Source: Novosphingobium sp.
GTDB lineage: Bacteria; Pseudomonadota; Alphaproteobacteria; Sphingomonadales; Sphingomonadaceae
Reading direction: 5' to 3'
Assembly: GCF_039595395.1 (NCBI RefSeq)
Contig: NZ_JBCNLP010000001.1
Location: forward strand, 1,798,001-1,862,000
DNA length: 64,000 bases
This document shows positions 34,101 through 42,427 of the stretch, piece by piece (positions within the stretch are counted from its first letter, which is position 1; each line of letters starts with the position of its first letter). The position numbers and the translations under genes are program-made. The notes under the pieces are model-generated. The model did not search any database and was not told where the DNA came from. It saw only the letters and a program-made list of their open reading frames with translations.

Positions 34101-34292
34101 CACCTGCGTGACGCTGTTTTCCAGCGTTTCCGCGTCTGCGCCCGGGTAGGTGGCGGAGATGGAAATCTGCGGCGGTGAGACGTCCGGGTACTGCGAAACA
34201 GGCAACGAGTTGATCGACATCAGGCCGCACAGCATGATGATGATGGCGATCACCCAGGCAAAAATGGGCCGATCGATGAAAATGCGCGACAT
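31105..34292 (-). pseudogene. RND efflux pump (AcrB/MexB type), disrupted by multiple frameshifts
   Basis: The gene starts MSRIFIDRPIFAWVIAIIIMLCG at 34292 and ends KGGKAQEVQA at 31105, an AcrB-sized protein of over 1,000 residues. The frame changes near 33935, 33672, 33530, 33450 and in 33280-33340, with an in-frame TAG near 33304. From 33253 to about 31330 it is intact (VVENVERVM, GFLPNEDQGF). One extra base at about 31327 shifts it again within TSL(A)FIFGVLP. Either the pump is decayed or this stretch was poorly sequenced. An intact pump would be the inner-membrane proton antiporter of the flanking adaptor and channel. Confidence 0.85.
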
Positions 34293-34301
34293 GGATCAGC
34301 C

Positions 34302-35522
34302 TTACTTTGCGCCAGCGGCGCCGTTTTTGCCCAGCTTGTAACCCTGAGCGGTCTTTTCCGGCACCGGCTTGATCTCGCCATTGGGGCGCAGCAGGCCAAG
34401 GCCCTGCGTGATCACCTTGTCGCCCGGCTTGATGCCATCGGTCACCACCCAGCTGTCGCCCACGGTGCGCAGCGCGGTGACCTGACGCATCTCGGCCTTG
34501 TTGCCCTGCGCCACCACGAAAACCGTGGCGGTGCCCTTGGCATCGCGGCTGACCGCGCCCTGAGGCACCAGAATGACCCTGGTCTGCACCGCCTGGCTCA
34601 GCCGCGCACGCACGAAGAGGCCGGGCAGCAGCAAGCCCTGCGGATTGGGGAAGCGGGCACGCAGCGTGACCGTGCCGGTGGCGGCATCGACCGTCACTTC
34701 GGAGAATTGCAGCTTGCCGGGCAGGGGGTAATCCTTGCCGTCATCCAGCTTCAGCTTCACATCGGGCTCGCGCGCCTGGGCGCCGCCATCGGCCAGCGCC
34801 TGACGCAGCTTCATCATGTCCGCGGCATTCTGCTGAATGTCGACATAGATCGGGTCGAGAACCGATATGGTGGCCAGCGCATCGGCCTGATTGGCCGTGA
34901 CCAGCGCGCCATCGGTATAGGCCGAGCGGCTGATGCGCCCGGTCAGCGGGGCAGGCACGGTGGTGTAATGCAAGTTGATCCGCGCGGTATCGAGCGCGGC
35001 GCGGGTCTGCAGCACGCTGGCCGCCGCTGTGCGCGCGGTGGCGGCGGCATCGGTGTAATCCTGCTGCGAGACGGCCTGGGCGGCAGCCAGCGGCTTGTAC
35101 CGGTCGGCCTTGACCTTGGCGGCCTCGGCGCTGGCCTGGGCGCTGGTCAGATTGGCCTGCGCCTGATTGGCGGCGGCGCGATAGAGGCTGGGGTCGATGC
35201 GGTAGAGCGGCTGGCCCTCCTTCACGATGGCGCCTTCCTCGAACAGGCGCTTCTCGATGATGCCATTGACCTGCGGGCGCACCTGCGAGACGCGGAAAGG
35301 CGCGGTGCGGCCGGGCAGTTCGACCTCCAGCGGCACGGTGCTTTCGGTGGCGACCCAATAGCCGACCTCGACCGGCCCTTTCGCCTTGCCCTTGTCCTTG
35401 CCCGAACAGGCCGCAAGGCCAAGGCTGCCGGCCAGCAGCAGCGCCACGGCGACACGCATGCGCGGGGCAGGCAGAAGGGGCTGGCGCTTGGCCAGCGCGA
35501 GGGCGAAAACTGTATGGGTCAT
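34302..35522 (-). CDS. RND efflux periplasmic adaptor (AcrA/MexA type) lipoprotein
   Basis: Protein of 406 residues. The signal peptide ends in the lipobox LGLAACSGK (Cys near residue 39). The barrel-sandwich halves are GRTAPFRVSQVRPQVNGIIEKRLFEEGAIVKEGQPLYRIDP and APLTGRISRSAYTDGALV, around a helical hairpin (AQANLTSAQASAEAAKVKADRY). Beta-barrel and membrane-proximal parts follow (LLLPGLFVRARL, PGDKVITQGLGLLRPN). It links pump and channel. It is the first gene of the operon, with 9 bases to the pump gene. The in-frame ATG giving MRVAVALLLAG is an alternative start. Confidence 0.92.
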   Translation of the reverse strand: MTHTVFALALAKRQPLLPAPRMRVAVALLLAGSLGLAACSGKDKGKAKGPVEVGYWVATESTVPLEVELPGRTAPFRVSQVRPQVNGIIEKRLFEEGAIVKEGQPLYRIDPSLYRAAANQAQANLTSAQASAEAAKVKADRYKPLAAAQAVSQQDYTDAAATARTAAASVLQTRAALDTARINLHYTTVPAPLTGRISRSAYTDGALVTANQADALATISVLDPIYVDIQQNAADMMKLRQALADGGAQAREPDVKLKLDDGKDYPLPGKLQFSEVTVDAATGTVTLRARFPNPQGLLLPGLFVRARLSQAVQTRVILVPQGAVSRDAKGTATVFVVAQGNKAEMRQVTALRTVGDSWVVTDGIKPGDKVITQGLGLLRPNGEIKPVPEKTAQGYKLGKNGAAGAK

Positions 35523-35773
35523 GAACGGGCTCTTCGGGCGAAGGTAGGGGGCAAGTCAAGGTGGAGAGCGTGCACTTGGCGACATCGTGACAATTTGTTA
35601 CGCGGCCGCCCGGCCCGGTGTTTGCCGGTTTTGCGGGGGCTCTGCCAGAGGGGCATCGCTGTTTTCCCCCGTATGGGGAATTGGAAAGGTGGTCGGCGCT
35701 ATCGCATCAACCACCCTCTACTTTTGTCTTATGCCATGTTGCCCGAGGTCTGCGCAGTGGCTCAGAGTCGGAT
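35523..35773. promoter_or_regulatory. Upstream region of the efflux operon with a 17-base dyad
   Basis: CGTGACAATTTGTTACG (35586-35602) is symmetric except for one base pair and lies 64 bases before the adaptor start. A TetR-type repressor site is the usual arrangement for RND operons, but no regulator gene is adjacent. Nothing else in the region is supported. Confidence 0.3.
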
Positions 35774-35883
35774 TGCGGCACCGGCCCTCTCCCCCACCCG
35801 GCCACCCAACGAAAGGATGATATGGGTGGCCGGGTGGGGGAGAGGGCTGGTGCCGCACTGAAAATGCGCTTTAGCGCATTTTC
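35774..35883. repeat. Palindromic interspersed repeat, family 1, copy 2 (reverse orientation)
   Basis: The long hairpin has 35-base arms (35774-35808, 35823-35857) with one mismatch and a 14-base loop. The short hairpin GAAAATGCGCT/AGCGCATTTTC (35860-35883) follows, so the module order is reversed relative to copy 1. Hairpin C is missing. It lies 12 bases after the M16 peptidase stop. Confidence 0.85.
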
Positions 35884-35894
35884 CACACGGGCTC

Positions 35895-38747
35895 TCAGGG
35901 CTTGGGCAGATCGACTCCCTCAGGCAGGACCACCGTTTCCACCGCAAGGGCATCGCCCAGATAGCGCCGGGCGGCGGCCTGAACCTGCTCGGGCGTGACG
36001 GCCATCAGCCTTTCCTTGGCGTGCAGATTGCGCTCGATATGCTCGGGCTCGCTCTGGGCGCGCATGGTCAGGCCCATCCAGCCCGCATTGCTCTTGAGCG
36101 CATTGTCGAAGCCCTCGGCCAGCGGCGCGCGGGCGCGCTGGAACACATCCTGGCTGACGCCATGATCGCGCAATGCCGCCAGCGCCTCGCGGATGGCGGC
36201 GCGGGTGGCGTTCAAATCCTTCACATCGACCGAGGCGTTGATCGTGAAGAGGCCAAAACCCTTGTAGGTGCGTGAGGTGTCGCTGCTGGAACCGGGGGAA
36301 TAGGCCTTGCCCAGCTTCTGGCGCAGGGTTTCGGTGAGCTGGATGCGCACCACACGCTCCAGCATGTTGAGCACCTGCTTTTCCTGCGGGTCATTGTCGT
36401 CGCGGGTCAGCCAGACGAGATAGACCAGCGACTGGTCCTTCGCCCCTTCATGGCGCACCACGCGCAAGGCATGGTTGGCGGTGAAAGGCCGCGTGCGGCG
36501 GTCGGCATAGGGCTGGAACTCGGGCTCACGCGCGGGCAGGGCGCCCAGCGTGCGCGCGACCGAGGCGATGGCCTTGTCCTCATTCACATCGCCGACGATG
36601 CCCACCTCGATGGCGCCATGGGCCAGACGGTCGCTCATCGCGGCCTTGAGTCTGGTGAAATTCTGAGCGCGATAGGCGGTGATCGGCTGGCGGGTGAAGC
36701 GCGGATCGCCATCCGAAAGAATGCCGCCCAACTGCGAGACCAGCGCGGCGGCAGGCGTGGAGATGCTCTGCGCGAACATCGTGTCGACCGACTGGCGGAA
36801 GGGCACCTCACCCTCGGGCCGATAGCCCGGATCGGTGAGCAGCGCGGCCATCAGCTCCATCTGCAGGTCGAGGTCGACGGGCAGCACGCCCGCCGCGCTG
36901 ATGAAGGTGTCACCGCCATTGGTCAGCCCCAGCCCATAGGAGTGCCCAGCCAGGATCGTGCGCAGATCCTCGCGGCTGTGCTTGCCCAGGCCGCCGCTGC
37001 CCAGCGCCGAGGTCATCGCGACCGCCAGCGGATCGGCCTTGGTGGCCAGCATCGTGCCGCCGTCGAGCGACATGGAGACCATCACCTGATCCTTGGCCAG
37101 ATCGGTGTGCTTCAGATTGAGCCGCACGCCATTGGCGAAACGGATCTCGCGGATGCCGCGTATCGGCTCGCGATGGTCGGAGACGATCTTGCCCGCCGGG
37201 CCGAAGTCCTTGTAGGCGAAGGGTGTTTCGGCCTGCTGCTCGTCGTCGGGCAGGGCGGCTTTCACGCCTTCCTCCCATGCCGCGCGCAGGGCTGCCGCGC
37301 CGCCTTCGGGCGCCTTGGCACCCTCGAAGCGGATCAGCGGGTCCTCGAAGGGCACGGCCTCGGTTTTCAGGGCTGCCAGCACCGCCTCGGGGGTGATGCG
37401 CGGGATCAGGGCCTGAATGCGCGCATCCGTCGCCACCGGCGTCGAGGGCACCATATCGTCGCGCAGCAGGGCGAAGGCATTGCCCAGCAGCGCGCCGCTG
37501 CTGCGCGTATCCTGAGCGGCGGCGGCATGTTCGGCATTGGTTTTCAGATTGGCGACCTGCTCGGCGACCTCCGCCTTGGTGAAGCCGCGATCGAGCGCGC
37601 GGCGCAAGGTGCTGACCGCCGCGATCAGCCCCTTGTGCCAGCCGCCGATGTCGGTTTCGACCATCAGCGTGGTGCTGCGCCCGGCCTTCTGCAGGCCCGA
37701 GGTGCCATAGCCCGCGCCGCGATAGGGCGGATTGGTCCGCGCCGCCAGATGCTGCAACCGGCGCTGAATGATGCCATAGCCGATCGAGCGCAGCGTATCC
37801 TCGTCGCGCTGGGCCTGTGTGTCGGGCTCCTCGGGCCATGGGCCCTGCGCGGTGATGTCGATCCGCTCCGGGCTGGCGGGATCGAGATAGATCGAGGTGC
37901 GGCCCTTGTTGGTCAGATCGATCGGTCCGCCCTTTTCCTCGGGCGGATTATGCGCGGATTTCCAGCTTGCGAAATGGGCCTTGATGGCGCTTTCCACCGC
38001 TGCCGGATCGACGTCGCCCACCACGATCACCGTCGTTCGCGCGGGCACGTAATGGCGCGACCAGAAGGCGCGCAGCGTGTCGGGCGTGGCGGCGTCGAGC
38101 GCCTCGGTTGTGCCGATGGGCAGGCGCTGGGCAAAGCGGGCGCCCGGCACGGTGAACTTCAGCCGGTCTTCCAGCGCGCGGTAGGACCAGCTGTTGCGGT
38201 CGCGCTTTTCGGCCAGCACCACGCCGCGCTCACGGGTGGTTTCGGCAGCGGGGAAGGTCAGTTCGCTGGCGGTCTCGCGCATCAGCATCAGCGCGGTGTC
38301 GATCAGCGAGGCATCGTTGCGCGGCAGATCGAGCTGATAGGTGGTGTGATCGAAGCTGGTCTGGGCGTTGGTGTCGGCACCGAAGGCCAGCCCCAGCCGC
38401 TCCAGCAGGCGGATCATTTCGCCCGAGGGCACATGGGTCGAGCCCTGAAAGGCCATATGCTCGACATAATGGGCATAGCCGCGCTCGGCATCGCTTTCGT
38501 CGAGCGATCCGGTGGCGACCTCCATCCGCACCAGCACCTCGCCCTTGGGGGTGGTGTTGGGGCGGATGATGTAGCGCATGCCATTGGGCAGGCGCCCGAA
38601 GCGCCATGCCGGGTCGAGCGGCACGTCACTTTTTTCAAAAGCCCAATTCCCAGATATCTGGCTGGGCTTGGCTGCCTCTTTCGCTTTCGCGCCCGCCGCT
38701 GCCCTGCCGGTGGCAGGTTTGGCCACGGAGGCCTGAGCAAGCACCAT
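35895..38747 (-). CDS. M16 family zinc metallopeptidase (pitrilysin-like)
   Basis: Protein of 950 residues from ATG 38747. The inverted zinc motif HYVEHMAF (HxxEH) lies in the first M16 domain (about 55-200), and three further M16-type domains follow to the C-terminus. It should degrade peptides. The reading frame stays open upstream and encodes a good Sec signal (SFKTLLLAACAGSMVLAQA), but that extension has no ATG, GTG or TTG, only CTG at 38816 or 38810. The internal ATG leaves only half of the signal. The true start may be CTG. purC lies upstream; its stop is next to that CTG. Confidence 0.85.
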   Translation of the reverse strand: MVLAQASVAKPATGRAAAGAKAKEAAKPSQISGNWAFEKSDVPLDPAWRFGRLPNGMRYIIRPNTTPKGEVLVRMEVATGSLDESDAERGYAHYVEHMAFQGSTHVPSGEMIRLLERLGLAFGADTNAQTSFDHTTYQLDLPRNDASLIDTALMLMRETASELTFPAAETTRERGVVLAEKRDRNSWSYRALEDRLKFTVPGARFAQRLPIGTTEALDAATPDTLRAFWSRHYVPARTTVIVVGDVDPAAVESAIKAHFASWKSAHNPPEEKGGPIDLTNKGRTSIYLDPASPERIDITAQGPWPEEPDTQAQRDEDTLRSIGYGIIQRRLQHLAARTNPPYRGAGYGTSGLQKAGRSTTLMVETDIGGWHKGLIAAVSTLRRALDRGFTKAEVAEQVANLKTNAEHAAAAQDTRSSGALLGNAFALLRDDMVPSTPVATDARIQALIPRITPEAVLAALKTEAVPFEDPLIRFEGAKAPEGGAAALRAAWEEGVKAALPDDEQQAETPFAYKDFGPAGKIVSDHREPIRGIREIRFANGVRLNLKHTDLAKDQVMVSMSLDGGTMLATKADPLAVAMTSALGSGGLGKHSREDLRTILAGHSYGLGLTNGGDTFISAAGVLPVDLDLQMELMAALLTDPGYRPEGEVPFRQSVDTMFAQSISTPAAALVSQLGGILSDGDPRFTRQPITAYRAQNFTRLKAAMSDRLAHGAIEVGIVGDVNEDKAIASVARTLGALPAREPEFQPYADRRTRPFTANHALRVVRHEGAKDQSLVYLVWLTRDDNDPQEKQVLNMLERVVRIQLTETLRQKLGKAYSPGSSSDTSRTYKGFGLFTINASVDVKDLNATRAAIREALAALRDHGVSQDVFQRARAPLAEGFDNALKSNAGWMGLTMRAQSEPEHIERNLHAKERLMAVTPEQVQAAARRYLGDALAVETVVLPEGVDLPKP

Positions 38748-38817
38748 GCTGCCGGCACAGGCGGCCAGCAGCAGGGTTTTGAACGAAAGGCGCGAACGCG
38801 TCGGAGGCAGGTTCAGC

Positions 38818-39603
38818 TTATTTGCCCCGCAGCTTGCGGTGGACCGAGAGGTCGAACACTTCGGACGGGCCGTTGTTCTCGTTCTCCAGCAGGCCGAGGC
38901 GACGCGCGACCTCCTGATAGGCCTCTTCCTCGCCGCCCAGATCGCGGCGGAAACGGTCCTTGTCGAGCTTCTCGCCAGTGGTCATGTCCCACAGGCGGCA
39001 GCCGTCGGGGCTGATCTCGTCGGCCAGGATCACGCGGCTGTAGTCGCCATCCCAGATGCGGCCGAATTCCAGCTTGAAGTCGATCAGGCGGATGTTGATC
39101 GCGGCGAACATGCCCGACATGAAGTCGTTCACGCGGATGGCCATCGACGAGATGTCATGCATCTCCTCGTTCGAGGCCCAGCCGAAAGCGGCGATATGCT
39201 CTTCGGCGACCATCGGATCGCCCAGCGCATCGTCCTTGTAGTAATATTCGATCAGCGTGTGGGGCAGGGGCTCACCCTCGGGGATGCCCAGGCGCTTGCT
39301 GATCGAGCCGGCGGCGACATTGCGGACCACCACCTCGATGGGGATGATCTCGACCTGGCGCACAAGCTGCTCGCGCATGTTGAGGCGCTTGATGAAATGA
39401 GTCGGGATGCCGATGTGGTTCAGGCGGGTGAACACATACTCGCTGATGCGGTTGTTGATCACGCCCTTGCCGTTGATCGTGCCCTTCTTCTGTGCGTTGA
39501 AGGCGGTGGCGTCATCCTTGAAATACTGGATGATCGTGCCCGGCTCGGGGCCCTCGTAAAGGATCTTGGCCTTGCCTTCGTAGATTTGGCGGCGACGGGA
39601 CAT
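38818..39603 (-). CDS. purC: SAICAR synthetase
   Basis: Protein of 261 residues with RRQIYEGKAKILYEGPEPGT at the N-terminus (ATP site) and the blocks EVVVRNVAAGSISKRLGI and LIDFKLEFGRIWDG. It couples CAIR and aspartate with ATP in purine synthesis. AAAGGA stands before ATG 39603, so the longer frame from 39663 is not used. It may be cotranscribed with the M16 peptidase gene downstream. Confidence 0.95.
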   Translation of the reverse strand: MSRRRQIYEGKAKILYEGPEPGTIIQYFKDDATAFNAQKKGTINGKGVINNRISEYVFTRLNHIGIPTHFIKRLNMREQLVRQVEIIPIEVVVRNVAAGSISKRLGIPEGEPLPHTLIEYYYKDDALGDPMVAEEHIAAFGWASNEEMHDISSMAIRVNDFMSGMFAAINIRLIDFKLEFGRIWDGDYSRVILADEISPDGCRLWDMTTGEKLDKDRFRRDLGGEEEAYQEVARRLGLLENENNGPSEVFDLSVHRKLRGK

Positions 39604-39800
39604 GGGCAAATCCTTTATCAATTCAACGGTAGCGAACGGGTCGGACGCAGCATCCGGCCCCAAAAGGCGAGCCCCGGCACACAGGTCTGTCGCGCAAAGA
39701 CGACAGCGCCGCGCGGCCGGGGCATAAAGGCCATATAGGCCAAGCTTCGCGCGGGTTCAACCACGTGTGGGGCCTGCTGTGTCAAGGGGGCGAATGACAC

Positions 39801-40916
39801 TCAATCCTCGATCAGCACGCCGGTGGCGAAGAAGGATTCCAGTGCCTTGGCATGGGGCTGCCAGTCGATGCCGCGCTCGGCCAGCCAGTCATCGCAGCAG
39901 CAGGTGTCGGTGTAGCGCTCGCCGCCATCGCACAGGATGGTGACGACCGAGCCGCTTTGCCCGCGCGCCGCCATGTCGGAGATCAGCCGCGCGCAGGCCC
40001 AGATGTTGGTGCCCGTCGAGCCGCCGACAGGCCGCCCCAGCCGCGCCGAGATCACCCGCATCGCCGCGATCGAGCGCGCGTCGGAAATGGCGTCCATCCG
40101 GTCGATCACATCGGGGATGAAGGAGGGTTCGTGGCGGGGGCGCCCGATCCCCTCGATGATGCTCGACTTGCAGGCGCCCAGCGAGGTGATCGAGCGATCG
40201 GCATAGTGCCGGTGGAAGATCGAGGCCTCCGGATCGGCCACGCAAAGCTGCGTGTCGACCCGGCGATAGCGCAGATAGCGCCCGATGGTGGCCGATGTGC
40301 CGCCCGTGCCCGCGCCGCAGACCACCCAGGCGGGGATGGGATGCTCTTCGCGCGCCATCTGCTGGAAGATCGATTCGGCGATGTTGTTGTTGCCGCGCCA
40401 GTCGGTGGCCCGCTCGGCATAGGTGAACTGGTCCATGTAATGGCCGCCGGTTTCGGCCGCCAGACGCGCGCTTGCCTCGTAGACCTCGCCGGGGCTGTCG
40501 ACATAATGGATCTCGCCGCCATGGAAGCGGATCAGCGCGATCTTGGCCGCCGCCACGGTCTTGGGCACCACGGCGATAAAGCGCAGCCCCAGCAGACGGG
40601 CGAAATAGGCCTCCGACACGGCGGTGGAGCCCGAAGAGGCCTCGATCACCGTGGTGTCGGGCCCGATCCAGTCGTTGCACAGGGCATAAAGGAACAGCGA
40701 GCGGGCGAGGCGATGCTTCAGGCTGCCCGTGGGGTGGCTGCTCTCATCCTTGAAATAGAGCGTGATGCCCCCGCCTGGAATCTGGCTTGTACCCTCGATC
40801 GCATGGTTGATGAGATGCGTGTCGCTGGTGCGCGTGATGTCGGCTTCGATGCGGCGGATGGCCTGGGCGTTCCAGGCGCGCCTCTCGCTCAGGGCTGCTT
40901 GCGTCATGCCGCTCAC
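39801..40916 (-). CDS. PLP-dependent cysteine synthase-like enzyme (Cds1-type)
   Basis: Protein of 371 residues of fold type II. The PLP lysine is in SHPTGSLKHRLARS, ASSGSTAVSEAYFA is the phosphate-contacting loop, and GAGTGGTSATIGRYL the glycine loop. WRGNNNIAESIFQQM and CDGGERYTDTCCCDDWL, with three consecutive Cys, mark a subgroup outside CysK/CysM that includes mycobacterial Cds1, an L-cysteine desulfhydrase. Whether it makes or degrades cysteine cannot be told from sequence. It is separated from the pilus genes by a family 1 repeat. Confidence 0.78.
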   Translation of the reverse strand: MSGMTQAALSERRAWNAQAIRRIEADITRTSDTHLINHAIEGTSQIPGGGITLYFKDESSHPTGSLKHRLARSLFLYALCNDWIGPDTTVIEASSGSTAVSEAYFARLLGLRFIAVVPKTVAAAKIALIRFHGGEIHYVDSPGEVYEASARLAAETGGHYMDQFTYAERATDWRGNNNIAESIFQQMAREEHPIPAWVVCGAGTGGTSATIGRYLRYRRVDTQLCVADPEASIFHRHYADRSITSLGACKSSIIEGIGRPRHEPSFIPDVIDRMDAISDARSIAAMRVISARLGRPVGGSTGTNIWACARLISDMAARGQSGSVVTILCDGGERYTDTCCCDDWLAERGIDWQPHAKALESFFATGVLIED

Positions 40917-40968
40917 TTCTCTCTGGCGGGGCTGTTGTCAAGGAGCAGATCACCGATTGCATGAGCAT

Positions 40969-41111
40969 GTTTGGAAAATGTGCGAAAGGGCACATTTTCG
41001 CGGCACCGGCCCTCTCCCCCGCCCGGCCACCCAACGGCAGTATTCTATGGGTGGCCGGGCGGGGGAGAGGGCCGGTGCCGGACCATCCGGCGCAGCCGGA
41101 TGGTCTCAAAC
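40969..41111. repeat. Palindromic interspersed repeat, family 1, copy 3
   Basis: Hairpin A is GAAAATGTGC/GCACATTTTC (40974-40999). Hairpin B has perfect 33-base arms (41001-41033, 41048-41080). Hairpin C is GACCATCCGGC/GCCGGATGGTC (41081-41105). Imperfect ends are GTTTGG and TCAAAC. Versus copy 1, a C:G pair in hairpin A has become T:A, and an A:T in hairpin B has become G:C, keeping pairing. Its right end overlaps the last codons of the TadE gene at 41106 and supplies the stop. Confidence 0.88.
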
Positions 41112-41822
41112 GGTGTAAAGATTGCAGGTCGAGGCGGTGACGGTGGGGGCGGGGTTGTAGATCATCGAATAATCGCGGGTGTCGCGCACCACATAAGAGG
41201 CGACATAATGGATGAGCATCGGCTTGACATACAGTGTGCCGAACAGCGCCTGATAATCGTAATTGATCTCCACGAACATCACGCCATAGCCCAGCGGCGC
41301 GCTCACCTGAGGTGAGGAATCGCCCATGCCTGCCGAGACTGTCCCCGCATTGGCCAGCGTGGCCGTGGTGCCCGCCGTGGTCGTGGTGGTGCCGTAGGAG
41401 CTGTCGTAACCGGTGCCGCTGCGCTTGCCGAGGCAACGCTGCCAGTGGATGCGCTGAACCGGCACCACATCATAGGTCTGTGGCACATATTCCAGACTGG
41501 ACAGGGTGACGCGGCCATAGGTGGACAGCTTGATCCCCGAACTTTGCAGGCGCACGCCGGAAAAGATGTCGTTGATGTCGGTCTCGCGGATTTGGGTGGT
41601 GGCCAGCGTGCTGGCCAGGCCCACGCGGCTGGCATTGTCGGCCAGAGTCATGGCGACCTGGCTGACACGCATCTGCGAAAGGCCATAATTGGCAAATTCG
41701 ATGCCCGCCCCGCCCAGATACATCACCAGCGGCAGCATGAAGGCAAATTCGATGGCGGCGGCGGCTTGGCGGTCGCGCCACAGGCGCCGCGTGATGCCCA
41801 TCATTTTGCGCTTCCCCCTCAT
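41106..41822 (-). CDS. TadE-like pilus assembly protein
   Basis: Protein of 238 residues. The N-terminal segment AAAAIEFAFMLPLVMYLGGAGIEFANYG is a TadE-type hydrophobic helix with the Glu of the prepilin-like motif. The rest (about 50-238) is extracytoplasmic and has paired Cys (RCLGK, TCNLY). It is the third gene of a Tad-type cluster. ATG 41822 overlaps the previous stop as ATGA; an internal ATG at 41804 is possible. The stop codon lies in a palindromic repeat (40969-41111). Tad machinery genes are not in the window. Confidence 0.8.
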   Translation of the reverse strand: MRGKRKMMGITRRLWRDRQAAAAIEFAFMLPLVMYLGGAGIEFANYGLSQMRVSQVAMTLADNASRVGLASTLATTQIRETDINDIFSGVRLQSSGIKLSTYGRVTLSSLEYVPQTYDVVPVQRIHWQRCLGKRSGTGYDSSYGTTTTTAGTTATLANAGTVSAGMGDSSPQVSAPLGYGVMFVEINYDYQALFGTLYVKPMLIHYVASYVVRDTRDYSMIYNPAPTVTASTCNLYTV

Positions 41823-42427
41823 GTGCAGATCGTGGTGGGGGTGGGCACGGTCTGGGCGGTGTAGGGCTGGTTTTTGAGAATGGTGGTGGCCGAGATCGTC
41901 ACCAGCTTGCCCCAGCCCATCCATCCCCCGGTGGGGAAGAGGCGCGGATAGGTCATGGTCGAGGTGTAGACCACCGTGTCGCCCGCGCCGCCATTGCCGC
42001 TGATGCCGGGGTTGGCATCCCACTGGCTGTTGCCGTTCACATCGGTGAAGCATTCGCCCGGATCGCGCACGCCATTGCCGTTGCTGTCGGTGAAGGGCTC
42101 GGGCGAGATATAGCCATATTGGGCATAGCTCATCCGCGTGGGATAGCCGCTGACATAGGCGGCATTGCGATTGGCCGCCTGCACGAGCGTGAGGACCTGC
42201 GCGTCGATGGTAGCCGGAGTGGCGTTCTGGATGGTGGAATCGCGCCCGGCCTTCTGCACCGCGCCGCTCAGGATCGCCTGCATGTAGAGCTGATAGGCGA
42301 AATCGCAGAGCCCCATCACCATCAGCAGCGCGACCGGCGCGGTCATGGCAAATTCGATCGCCGCCGCCCCCTTGCGCGCCCGCGCCAGAGCGCGCAGCAG
42401 GCGGGATATCCGTCGCGCCACGCTCAT
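41819..42427 (-). CDS. TadE-like pilus protein with calcium-loop-like insertion
   Basis: Protein of 202 residues. KGAAAIEFAMTAPVALLMVMGLCDFAYQLY is the TadE N-terminal helix. Residues about 110-150 carry two Asp/Asn/Gly-rich loops, DSNGNGVRDPGE and DVNGNSQWDANPG, resembling calcium-binding loops of dockerin or thrombospondin type 3. TadE proteins are processed by the Tad prepilin peptidase and help build Flp pili. The start overlaps the TadG-like stop as ATGA. Confidence 0.82.
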   Translation of the reverse strand: MSVARRISRLLRALARARKGAAAIEFAMTAPVALLMVMGLCDFAYQLYMQAILSGAVQKAGRDSTIQNATPATIDAQVLTLVQAANRNAAYVSGYPTRMSYAQYGYISPEPFTDSNGNGVRDPGECFTDVNGNSQWDANPGISGNGGAGDTVVYTSTMTYPRLFPTGGWMGWGKLVTISATTILKNQPYTAQTVPTPTTICT

